Positions 13,446 through 24,088 of a stretch of 64,000 nucleotides of DNA are shown here, in pieces. The position numbers and the translations under genes were made by a program. Under the pieces are notes generated by a model. The model was not told where the DNA came from and made no database searches. It saw nothing but the letters and a program-made list of their open reading frames with translations. This stretch comes from Amphiura filiformis (lineage: Eukaryota > Echinodermata > Ophiuroidea > Amphilepidida > Amphiuridae). Numbering within the stretch: the stretch's first letter is position 1; the number at the start of each line of letters is the position of its first letter. Location of the stretch: the NCBI RefSeq assembly GCF_039555335.1, contig NC_092642.1:11046752-11110751 (forward strand). Direction: 5' to 3'.

Positions 13446-13816
13446 CAGTGGCGTAGCTGGGATTTTTTCCAGGGGGGGCAAGCCTGTATGGGGCGGGGGC
13501 CCAAATCCACCAAACAAAAATTTTGCCGCCCCTTCCTCAAAAAGGTTGACCCAATTTTTTTTTCGGTGGTTTGAAAAAGTGAAGAGCAAAGATAGCGACT
13601 TCATTTTGATATAATATAGTTCCATTTTTTAACAAAATTTTCAAATTGTTCAAATTCTATCCGCACCTTATATCGTTGGCCTATGCATTCTCTCTTTCTC
13701 TTTCTTTTCCCCTTTTTTCCATCTCTCTCACTCCTTTATTATTTTGCCCTGCGCTGGGGGGGGCGGGGCCCAAATAGGCATTGCCAGGCATTGCCCCCCC
13801 GGCAGCTACGCCACTG
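13446..13816. mobile_element. CAGTGGCGTAGC hAT-like MITE
   Basis: Ends CAGTGGCGTAGCTGGG and, from the right, CAGTGGCGTAGCTGCC, each followed by G-rich runs. Flanks TTGCAGCA and CCTCAGCA share five of eight bases, consistent with a worn 8-bp duplication. It lies inside the CR1-like pseudogene. Confidence 0.75.
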
Positions 13817-13971
13817 CCTCAGCAAGCCAAGATGTGTGCATTCAGTGGAGACATTGAGAGGGTCCATTTCCCAGTTTGAAAGGTTGTGACTCTTGCCAGA
13901 CGTTAAGGGGAGTTTAAGAATTGTGTTATCATGACAGTAGGCCTATATACTCTTTTCCGGATGGATAATGT

Positions 13972-14436
13972 CCCGGGAGCACTCGCACTTTGGAGGTCAC
14001 GCGTACCCCTTTTTCAGCGTCGCTGTCACCCAACGATCCCATATTTTCCCCCGAACACATGCTCTGTCACCCGAAGACCCCCTATTTTTCCATATGATCT
14101 GTTACCCAAAAACCCTTAGAAGTTCAATGAACAGCAACTTTCATTTGTCACTGATTTTGTTACTTATTTTGAAAAAACAAAGAAATTTCAAGCCATTTAG
14201 AACTAGAAATTCGATGTTCGAGATTTCTGTGGCGCTGTTTTGGCTCTCACCCAAAAGCTAGGTCATGTTCTCACCCAAAGACCCCATATATTTTACATTT
14301 TGCTCTCACCGAATGCCAAAAATCACACTCTCACCCAATGACCCCATATTTTTTACATTTTGCTCTCACCGAATGCCCCTTACTGCGAAAGTGCCAGCCT
14401 GAACTATATCCATTTCATATTGAAGTGCTCCCCCCG
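13972..14436. mobile_element. Clause-repeat MITE with 9-bp TSD
   Basis: Left end CCCGGGAGCACTCGC; the right end read inward is CGGGGGGAGCACTTC. Perfect 9-bp duplication GGATAATGT at 13963-13971 and 14437-14445. The interior reiterates clauses such as CTCACCCAATGACCCCATAT and TTTGCTCTCACCGAATGCC. A 9-bp duplication is usual for Mutator-like elements, so that affiliation is possible. It interrupts the pseudogene exactly between HRYI and IHPEKS. Confidence 0.8.
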
Positions 14437-15275
14437 GGATAATGTATCGGTGCTCGGAGGCATAATTTGCTGCAACCTGAAGCATGAATATTGAAGATCG
14501 GTCATTTACTCTGCTATGCTGTAAGATGTGCATCATCCACACACGTCGGCGGTGCTCTAACTTAGATATCACCAATCTTAGTGCATATTCTAGAGCTTTC
14601 AAGTGTCTTGTAGCCCGTTGATGAAGATCTTGTAGCAGTCAGTGGATACAACGCTACCTTGCCTGACACCCTGTGCGAGGTTGAAGGCCCTTGAAAGTGC
14701 ACCATTAGCCCATTTCACTTGGGGCGTCAATAGTTCAACAGCAGTTGCCACAGTGAGGAATGCAGACTATAATAATACAGCTTATGTACCATAGCATTCT
14801 GGTATTGAAACTATACGTCAAAGGCCTTTCCTGGCGTCGAGAGAAACCACAAATGGCTCTTTTTTGGCATCTTCTTCGGAGATGATCTACGACACCAGCA
14901 ATGTAGCATTTGCTGAAGAAGTACCCTCGGTGAACCCTCTTTGAAGCTTAGGCTACCCTGCTCCTGATCGGCCTGAGCACGTAGACGACGTTGCACAACA
15001 TGCTCCAGTACCTTCCAATAATGATGGAGGTGGTGGTCATCCCTATAGTTGTAGTTGTCGGTAACTCTGGCATCTTTCCCCTTTTGGGTCAGGAATCCTC
15101 ATGCCCTTCTTAAAGGCAGCAGGAACATATGAGCAGGCAATTAACGATAGGGTGGAAGAGAACAGCTAAACAAGGAGTGAGCTAGTCAAGGTCAGCAGCT
15201 TTCTTTTTATTCAGAATTGATATCGCTGCGCTGACTTCATTCAGGCAACCGGCAATGTTACAAATACATGGATGA

Positions 15276-16660
15276 GCGTAGAAAGTGGAAGAGAAATAAT
15301 TAATTCTGCCAGTAGATATGGTTCTAGAAACTGGTACTGTGAAAACATGGCGAGGCATGGACAAGGTGGAGCGTGTAGTTCTTCTGACTACAAAAATGGC
15401 TTTGGCAGCAGCGCTTTCAGATCTGGTGGGCACAAGCTGGAGTGCATTTTGTAGAGGACCGCTGTTGCAGCCACTTGACGTCTTTGATGGAGAGATGTGA
15501 TGTTCAGCGTTGTGCTTGCATCCTCTTCGTTCACGCCTATGATTCGAAGGGCCATGCTCTGGATCGAGTCTAATATTCCTACAGTGGTGGCGCTGGCACT
15601 CATCCAGAAGAAAGAGGCGTATTCCATCACACTGCAAACTTGAGGCATGTAAACGGTTGCTCTGCCTCTAACATCAAGTTTATTTGCAACTCTCCTCAGA
15701 GCGCCCAGCTTCTGTCCTGCTCTGGATGATATGTTAGAAATGTGCTTTGTCCAGATCAGCTTGCTGTCGACTGTGACTACCAGGATCTCCTGCTCCTCCT
15801 TCTCAGCCAGTTTGATGGTACCAAACGTAAGATCTAGCTTGGTTGATTCCTTTTTTTTGACATTGTCATTGCCTTACATGTTGATGGCTCGAAGGTCACC
15901 TTCCGTCTGTCTGCCCAGATCCTCATTTCTGTTCAGGTTAGCAGTAACAGCTTCAGGGTTGTCTCTAGATGTAATCTCACAGGACAATCTGCATAGAGGT
16001 AGAGTTGGTTTTCACACTCATCACCCAGGTCATCAATGAATAGAGAACAAAAGTGGGCCCAATATTGACCCTTGGGGAACTGATCAGTGCATTGATGGAG
16101 GAAGTACTTGATGACTGGCCAGTTAAGACAACTTTGATGGAACAATCTGTATAGCTATTAATCAAGGTGAGCAGTTTGCCGAATGCTCCTTTTGCCATGA
16201 GTTTCGAGCAAAGGCCATTATGCCAGACCATGTCAAATGCGCCTTTGATGTCCAGTGCAACCAGGCGCACTTCGCTGCCTCTGTCCAGGGAGTTGGACCA
16301 CTCTTGTGTCAGTATTGTAACGATTAGATCAGCTGTGCTGTGGTGTGGCCTAAATCCAAATGGTCTATTCCAAGGAGGTATTTCTGCAGTCGTATTATAA
16401 GTATATAGATGGATTAGACTTCGAATCTCTCTTGTGAATAGGGATGACAGATGCAGTCTTCCATTGGCTTAGAAAAACTCCCTTGGAGAAGCAAAGCTCA
16501 AACAGGCTGAGTGGTCTTGCAAGTTCTGCGCTGCACTCTTTCAGGACTCTTGCTGGGATTTCGTCAGGACCAGTAGCTTTATCTGGTTGCTGATTCCTGA
16601 GAAGCTTTCTAACATCTTTGACCTTGAATGCTATCTTTTCCATTGAGCACGTTGCTGAAC
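15276..16660 (-). pseudogene. Second degenerate CR1-like retrotransposon fragment
   Basis: Minus strand, from 16643 down: an RT start region with KATGPDEIPARVLKE and WKTASVIPIHKRDSKSNPS (16643-16395), LVALDIKGAFDMVWHNGL (about 16265), a broken catalytic box LYLYADCPVR (about 15985) where the family has YADD, then VCSVMEYASFFW (about 15640) and a C-terminal region RRTTRSTLSMPRHVFTVPVS (about 15370). Pieces are in different frames with stops. Its sequence differs from the fragment at 11735-15275, to which it is joined near 15275, so these are two elements in the same orientation. Confidence 0.8.
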
Positions 16661-16889
16661 GTAAAGAAGTCGAAAGGATGTCAAGATGAAGTAAAAGTGA
16701 AGGTTAAATACCTGAGTAGTCTGCTTACAGAGGATGAGAGGATAGGACAGAGATATGAGCAAGGATTGATGGCCCGGCAAAGTTTTGCTTACCAAACACA
16801 TTTGTTTCACAACCAATATTAAGGTATAGGACATTTGTTGTTTTCGCTAAGTATTGATCCCCCTGTCCCCTGTGCTATTTTTGTAGCAT

Positions 16890-17305
16890 TTAGATTCATC
16901 TTTGCTATCATCCGTAGATAGCATCTAAACTATTACTTGCTATCATCAGTAGATAGCATTTGGATTATTATTTGACAATGTTTGATATCGTCAATAGATT
17001 TCATTTTAATTATTATTTACTTTCATCAGTAGATAGCATCTAGATTATTATTTACTATCATCAGTAGATAGCATCTAGATTATTATTTACTATCATCAGT
17101 AGATAGCATCTAGATTATTATTTACTATCATCAGTAGATAGCAGTTAAATTATTATTTGCTAGATTATTTTTGCTGTCACCATTATATTGCATATAGGTT
17201 ATCATTTGCTATCATCAGTAAATAGCATCTAGATGATTATTTGCTATCGTCAGTAGATAATATCTAGATTATTATTTGCTATCTGTATATTATAGCATTT
17301 GAATT
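16890..17305 (+). repeat. 35-bp minisatellite
   Basis: About eleven imperfect tandem units of 35 bp with core TATCATCAGTAGATAGCATC then TAGATTATTATTTAC. For example, units start at 17041 and 17076. Each unit holds an inverted pair GCTATC/GATAGC around ATCAGTA. The outer units are more diverged and two have small insertions or deletions. Confidence 0.9.
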
Positions 17306-18026
17306 ATAATTGGTTAACATCATTTGGTAGCATTTTATTGAAGCGTAAACACCTACTAATAAATCAAATACTCCCAGATCATTTTACAAATAAAATCAAC
17401 CTGGTTGCCGCAAGTAAGAAAAATAGATTAAGATTGGGGTGGAGGGAGTGGGGAATTTGGTGGGGCGGTCAAAATGACATTTTCACTTTTTACCCAAACT
17501 GGTTTGAAATGGCCCATAGTTTTCACTCACGGAATATCTAGGCAGCCAAAATTAAGGAAAGTGCCAATTTTTGGTTTCAACTTTTGGCTTTACCACAGGA
17601 CATGGATGTCGGCATCGTGTCGACTGATTGTGCATATTCTATAAACAATGGAAACCGGGTCGAGTTTTGATTTCATCCCCAACACATTAAGAACTCTCAC
17701 TTGACATCAAACAATTGTTATTCAATGAGCATTATTTTATTTCTTTTCATATTTTCCAAGTAAGAAATTTTCCATTAGTTAACACAGGATTCCACACCTG
17801 CAGTACGCATATGGATGTAGTTTGCTTAAAATATAAGGGACTTTGATGATTTACTTAATGACCAAGGCCAGGTCAGATATTTATGACAAAAGAGCCAGTT
17901 CCCCCAACACTATACCAATATGTGACCTTCACTTCCTCGTACTGTTTGGAGACTGTTTTTATGAAACACATTTGAGTCTTACTAAGATGTAATTGTCAGC
18001 ATAAAATCACACATGTATGAACAGAA
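17306..18026. other. Non-coding stretch
   Basis: No gene seen. It holds the half copy (17640-17682) of the palindromic MITE found at 521-650. Confidence 0.5.
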
Positions 18027-18336
18027 GGTTATTCCATTTGAAATCCATACACCCTTCTATCATGGGCATCAATCCCGGGGAACAGGCCCCCCCTCACTTT
18101 TTCGCAAAATGACCCATTTTTGTTCTTTTCAGCCACTTTAACAATTTTGGCCGGGTGCACCCCCTCCCCCACATTTCAAGCCAGATTGGCGCTAATGCCC
18201 TCTTTAGAAGATTTTAATCTCCAACACAGTGAGTGTAGTTTTCAAATGGAGTCACTCCTCGAGGTATCTGCATTTTAAATGCATTCCCTGTCTGGAAGAT
18301 TACCGTACAGTGTGTATGGATTTCACCTAGAATAGC
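18027..18336. mobile_element. GGCTATTCC MITE, copy 1 with an internal insert
   Basis: Ends TTATTCCATTTGAAATCCAT and, from the right, GCTATTCTAGGTGAAATCCA. About 150 bp of unrelated C-rich sequence near 18062-18215 is inserted in the left part. One of four family members, with others at 19725, 23003 and 25385. Confidence 0.7.
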
Positions 18337-19724
18337 TCGTAGGATTTTCATGCACATATTTAATGCTAGTGAATGCTATTTTACAATAGGCAATTTTACA
18401 TAATTTCATGCTGGTAATTCCCAATTGCGCATTTCAATATTTGATTCAACTTGTCAAAAATCTGCATATTTCAAAGGGTTCACAGGCTTGTGACAAGTTA
18501 GCATTTTATTCTGCTATGCATTCATTGTATTGCAAAAAGCATCTGTTATAGCAACACCCTTAAAACCTGTCAATAGGTTCTGTGATGTGTGTGGATATTG
18601 AGATTCATTTTCATTCATCAATGTTTGTCCATTTCACTGTTACTGGTGCTTTAACAGGGATTAGACATGGCTATTGCACTATGGTAGATATATACTTCTT
18701 TTCCGTTTCAGGCTTAACGTGTGTGGAGCATGTTACCATTCACATATTTTGATTGGTCGCCATGCAATCTAATCAGTCTATTTTGTTGACATGTCAAAAT
18801 GCTCTGCCTATATCTGGGAGGGCTGGAGAGCATGTGTATACCCACTATGTCGACCACAGAGAAAATATGTATGCGATTCCTGGACTCAAATTCCACAGAC
18901 CTTCATACGTATGTCGAGTTGAAACATTGTTAGACCAGAAATGTTTTGCATAATAAAATATTAATCAAGGCGGTAACAGGATGCAAGATGGTGAAATCAG
19001 TACTTGCAGTATTTCTTCACGCATTATTTCTTAGTCAACATGGAGCTGAGTTTTTGCTTTACTGTTATTAAATATGTGCATAGGTGAGATTTTATGTCTA
19101 CGCACATTTTTTATTCATCTTGTGAAAGTGTATAGCAATGTGGAATACCAAAATTGCATAATTGATGATTACCAGCACAACTGCCCACTGTATATACTGG
19201 GTAAACTATGATCATGGTAAAATGCTAGGATGGGGAGGGGTGGGGATTGTGTTGTCAACAATAGGGAGAGACACCCAACTTTACTGTCATGAAAGATCTG
19301 CCTTGGCCTTTTTTACCCAACCGAGTAAGTCCTTTCAATCCATATTTGGAAATTATAATACTAATAAGAAAAGCTGCAAAAAATTGAAATGCCTTCTTGG
19401 GTGTATTCAGAGGTGACACCGGTCGGCGATCACCCTGCAATAATCATCTCATTCTCAGTTCTTTAACTTACATTCAACAACCGTATCTCACAATTTGACC
19501 TACAGTTGTGAAGAGTACACATTTTGATACCCAAGTGTAGGTCATTTAATGAATGTACATACATATTGAAAGGTTAAAGAACTGTGACTGACAGATGAGA
19601 GTGTATGAGATCATAATGTGTCTTTGCTATCATTTCAAGCAATAAACCTTATTCATCTTCACTTAAAGATCCACATCTTTTGAAATATCCAGGAGTTGAC
19701 ACAAATGATAAAACTTCATAACAT
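18337..19724. other. Non-coding stretch
   Basis: AT-rich and unique-looking; no exon or repeat with clear structure recognised. Confidence 0.5.
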
Positions 19725-19900
19725 GGGCTGGTTATTCCAGTTGAAATCTACATACCATGACAAAAAACATGACCTTAATCTCCCACACAAGGAGTGCAAA
19801 TTTCAAATGGAGTTACCTAAATAGGAGACTCCATTTAAAATCTACACCCTGTGGTCATCTCTTCCAATAAGGGGTGTATGGAAATCAACTGGAATAGCCC
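19725..19900. mobile_element. GGCTATTCC MITE, copy 2
   Basis: Runs from GGGCTGGTTATTCCAGTTGA to the inverse AACTGGAATAGCCC. The middle has two more ACTCC(A/T)TTTGAAATCTACA-type clauses in opposite orientation. Confidence 0.75.
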
Positions 19901-19929
19901 GATGTATGTTGCAGGTGCATCATTTGAAT

Positions 19930-20021
19930 CAAGCTTCCCGAATTTGTCTAGGAGAGCTATAAATAGCACTCCTCTTGATTAATTTAGGTGTGCATATGCC
20001 CTCCTCAGAAGACAAGGCCCG
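19930..20021. mobile_element. Probable worn, short member of the 6-bp TSD MITE family
   Basis: Left end CAAGCTTCCCGAATTTGTC resembles the left end at 1808; the right end read inward is CGGGCCTTGTCTTCTGAGG. The interior has AGGAGAGCT and ACTCCTC clauses. The flanks no longer match clearly. Confidence 0.45.
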
Positions 20022-23002
20022 ATAATCTCCTGTGCTGGAATGCAGCAGTAGTTTACTATTACCTATTCCAGTTCAAGTGACACCTCATGTCCCTGGATGT
20101 ATTATAATAGGTATTTGACTTTGAAATCAATGTAACAAGGCTGTAGTGCTAGTTTATGCTATCCAATGAAAATCGGCGTAATCTTACCAAGGACAATATG
20201 CTTGAGGTATAGCTGGAATTGGAACAGATAATAAAATGCCATTTTTGTATTGATCTTCGACGCTAAACGCAGTGTTAGGTTTCAAATGGATTAAATATGA
20301 AGATAGGTACATCCTCTGAATATTCTGCATCCCAACAACGGGGACCTCCTTGGCAAGCTATTAATATATTACGACAACAGGAAGTAATAAGCCTGAAACA
20401 AATGTACTTAAACTTCCTTCATTAGCTGCCTAGCTGTCCACTCAAAAGTGAACTTCATTCACATTTTCATAGTGAATTTTATTTTAGTACAACAGACTGA
20501 CAATCATTCACTGCTTCTCAATTATGAAGGTTTGGTTCCATGACCTCTCCCTCAATGTGTGTGCCATTGGACTTTGGCATAACTTAAAATTATATCGATT
20601 GTTGTGTTTTTTAAATATTTTTCATGCCTAAAATTTGCCAAATTTATGAGGGGGTTATGTACAAATATGGATCCGATACCAGTAAAACTGTGCTCCATTA
20701 CAGAAGCACATAAAATGACACACACATACAGGAGAGGTCAGTGAACTTGGTATTTCAACATGAAGAAGCAAGTGCTCTATTGTTATTAAGTTGTTCATCT
20801 TTACAAAAAATCTTTGCAAAATTTTTTCTGTGACAAATATCGCCTTCCCAGAAATCACCTATCCGATAACTTCCCGAAGGAAAAACAAAATAAACCAAAA
20901 ACAAACGAAAAACAGAATCATCCAGGAGCCATATTAAGCTCAATACAAAACATGTTTTAAATATAAGTTCTTATTTTATTTTAGCTTATGGATTTTAAAA
21001 GTTTTTGTGAACAACAAAAACCTGTATAAGTATGCACAAATCCACTTATTGTTCACATTTTTATTTTCCAGATGTCTATCACATTGATTATGCAAATGAC
21101 ATGCAAATTTAATTCATACTTTTATAATATAGATACCCAAACTATTTTCTTTTAAATTATTATGTATACAATATTTTGGGGCTTGCATTAATACTCAAGT
21201 TTCAGGTTCGCTAACTATGTACTAAATTACAAAAAAAGACAGTTCTTCATAGCTAACTTGAACTTGACCTGGGATGAATTGAATTTGCATATCATTTTAT
21301 ATAATTAGCATCACATTATACAGTTTCAAAAAAAAAACTTGCCAGTAATCATTACAAGGTTCTCAGATGTGTTGTAGGCATAGTCTAACAGTCTACTCTA
21401 AACTATGAATTGAAGCACTAGCTCTTAGTCACAGTCTTCCTGTGCGACACATGTTTGAACCCAGAAATGCTTTTTTCTTAACAGCATTTTCAGAATCAAT
21501 CAAGCAGTAGCACATTGCAAACTGCTTTTTTTTCAGCTATGAAAGAAAGACCAAGTGCTGCAATTCATAACATACACATTTTTAACTTCTGATAATACTT
21601 TTTTTTAAAAGCCAAGCTTTCACAAACTTTTCCACCACTGTTTTTGTAAAACCAATGATTTTCTCAGCTGGTTCATGCACATTTTTCTTGTTATAATTAT
21701 ATCTCTCTACACACTTTTGGGATGAACATTATCCACTTCTCAATATACTTCTTTTATATCTGTGAAAACCTGACCCGTGTATAACTATATATATATAGTC
21801 CTTGCCACTCCATGACCAGTGATTCGTCCCTTTTTCAGTTAAACTGTTTTTAAAAAAGAAATGAACAAAGAAAACAGGGAAGAACCACGAGTGAAAGGTG
21901 TCCTCTTCTTTTTCGTCAGAAAAACACATGGAAGTAACAGAGCAGGAGGTTTTTTCTTTTTTCAAAAAACTAGAAAAAGAATTTATACAACTATAAACCA
22001 TTGCATTCTGGTTTGGTGCTGGGGAAAAGGTTCATTGCCATCTTGTAGGCCTCCTTGGATAAAAACATCCCATTTAGAACATTGTCCAGATTAACTCTAT
22101 TTAAGAGCATAAATCTAGTTTCTGTTCATTTACGCAACACAAGGTCGTGAACTTTGACCCAAGCACGAAGGAATGCACTAGTGAACAGTTCATCTGTTGT
22201 TTGCAGGTGCCTACTCAACAATGTACAAAAAAACACACAAAAAGGTTTCGTCTCCCAAATTAATGGGAAATTAATTTGTACTACACTTGGGACTTAGCAC
22301 AAGTCATTATTAAATATACCTAGACTCGGCACAAGTCCATTTGTTCCCACATTCAAGAGAACTTCCTCAATTATAATAAATTGTCCCACGTTTAATAACC
22401 CCTCATTACAAAAAAAAAAAATTAAGTCAACAGTGCTATGTCACAAAAAATAATGCAACAAGTGGGAGTACACAAGACATGCAATTCTGAAAGCATAACG
22501 ATATCTATAATACACATATTTACTAAGGCGACTTAAATTAAGTTACAACAAATACACAATTGCAAAGGAAAAATCTTTCCTAAAATGTGGGACAGAAAAA
22601 CGCAAAACGCAACGAAAAACTGCAACTCAGGAGTCGACACCTATACACACTACTACTTCTATCACCAGAACAACCTGATTATTTCTCTTTATATAATAAT
22701 AAAACTAAATTTTCTGTTGCAGATGGAATGAAGCTTGTTTCTTTAGTTATTCAGAGGTTTTTTAAGAAATGCTGGCTCTTCTTAGTAAACATTGCACCAC
22801 TGTTTCTATAACAATTAATAATATTTATAATATCACCATTTTTCCTCGTAATTTGTGCATATTTTTAGACCAGCTGATTACAATGTAGTCAACTATTAAC
22901 ACAAAAAAAAATCTGACAAGTCGTCAATGTTATTAATTTTTTGTCTACTGGTTTGACATAGAACACACAAGGCACGGAGATTCAACACTGCGTGTTGTTA
23001 TT
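20022..23002 (-). other. AT-rich stretch, partly candidate 3' UTR of the G3BP gene
   Basis: Apart from the MITE copy at 23003-23178, little repeat structure is visible from about 20,400 to the G3BP stop at 23,867. This contrasts with the rest of the window and would fit a long 3' UTR. Minus-strand AATAAA signals occur near 21,058, 20,971 and 20,478. Which one, if any, is used cannot be told from sequence alone. Confidence 0.35.
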
Positions 23003-23178
23003 GGCCTATACCAGTTGGAATCCACACACTTCCTATAGATGATATGACCACACAGAGGGTGTTTATTTCAACTGGAGCCACCAGTTCAGGTACATCCATT
23101 TGAAATTCACACTCCCCGAGTGGAATATTAAGGTTGCGTCTTCCATAGAGGGTGTATGGATTTTAACTAGAATAGCCC
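23003..23178. mobile_element. GGCTATTCC MITE, copy 3
   Basis: From GGCCTATACCAGTTGGAATC to the inverse TTTTAACTAGAATAGCCC, with the usual internal TCAACTGG and CCATTTGAAAT clauses. It lies less than 1 kb downstream of the G3BP stop codon. Confidence 0.7.
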
Positions 23179-23866
23179 TTTTGTACTGTATTGATTCAAG
23201 ACCTCATCCTCCTTACAAAATTCCTGCTTACTCTATACACAGAGTTAGTGTCTGTACCATAAAACATTGACCCTGGGCAATTAAGCCAGCGATGCATTCA
23301 AGCAGATCAAAGTTCACTATATTAATAATAAACACAGTCTCAGTTGAACTGTGCAAGCAGGATGAGAATTGACAATTCACAAAAAATTATCCTGTGACAA
23401 GTTTTGCTATATTTCTTTTTAAAATTACTGACTATTATAAAACTGCCAAAAAGTTTCACTTAAGACATAGCCCACCCACACTTCCCCTCCTCCCTAATAA
23501 CCCTACATAGTATTTATAGAATATATATAATATCAAACAAAAAAACAGAATGGCCAGCATATCAGTCAATCAAAAAAGACAAACCTCCTGAGGGGAGTGT
23601 TGTGTTGCACATGCAAAAACTGGTGATGCAAATAGAATAAACACAATACCAAAAAATAAATTGTCCTATTTTGTAACAATGATAATAATATGCAATTTTT
23701 TTTTTCTTCTTATAAAAAACTTTTTTTTTTTCAATTTTTCTGCCCATGCCTTCAGAATTGCATACAAACACCTAGAGCCAACAGCACGGAACCAGATAAG
23801 AGTCGACGACAAAAACTTTTTTTACTCAATTTTTTTTTTTGACAGAGACACTCCAAGACTATCTAT

Positions 23867-24088
23867 CTAACGTTGAGGATTGTAGCCACGCCCACCTCCG
23901 CCGCCTTTACTACCTAATCCACCGGGGCCCCCACGCCCACCTCCTCCCCTGCTTGACATGCCACCCCTTGGTGGCCCACCACTTCCTGGCCTTGTGTCAC
24001 TACCACGTCCACGAGGGCGTTGTTCCATGCCGCCACGAGCCTTCTTTTCTTCCACGTTCAAGCGGTGTTCTCCACGGAGCAGAATGTG
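23867..24088 (-). CDS. G3BP: G3BP coding exon 10 (RGG tail and stop)
   Basis: 222 nt after the acceptor CTTTTTTTGCAG. Codes the last RRM strand ([16 protein letters not shown]) and a Gly/Arg-rich tail with several RGG units ([14 protein letters not shown]), ending GYNPQR and TAG. Confidence 0.94.
   Translation of the reverse strand, partial: HILLRGEHRLNVEEKKARGGMEQRPRGRGSDTRPGSGGPPRGGMSSRGGGGRGGPGGLGSKGGGGGRGYNPQR

Larger units (their letters stand above)
11735..15275 (-). pseudogene. Degenerate CR1-like retrotransposon ORF2, split by three MITEs
   Basis: Read on the minus strand from high to low coordinates it carries, in several frames, an RT finger region (about 15270-14800, with words NKKKAADLD, IPDPKGKDARVTDN and SLDARKAFDV), a palm region with a broken catalytic box CVDDAHL around 14520, HRYI at 14446, then IHPEKS (about 13960), TECTHLGL (about 13830), YSLMGAGLHG and VIPRYIHGLE (12833-12651), LPIEGIISKRRLTIFGA (12636-12421) and a C-terminal zinc-finger-like CQMC...SHFLLSC (about 12110). 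These words match non-LTR retrotransposon proteins of the CR1 group. Stops and frameshifts show it is dead. The breaks at 13972-14436, 13446-13816 and 12883-13434 are separate insertions. Confidence 0.8.

Noticed and set aside
15182..16643. Functional reverse transcriptase gene
   Set aside because: The catalytic YADD is changed to YADC and the frame is broken several times.
16890..17305. CRISPR-like array
   Set aside because: Units are contiguous without unique spacers and the context is animal DNA; it is a minisatellite.
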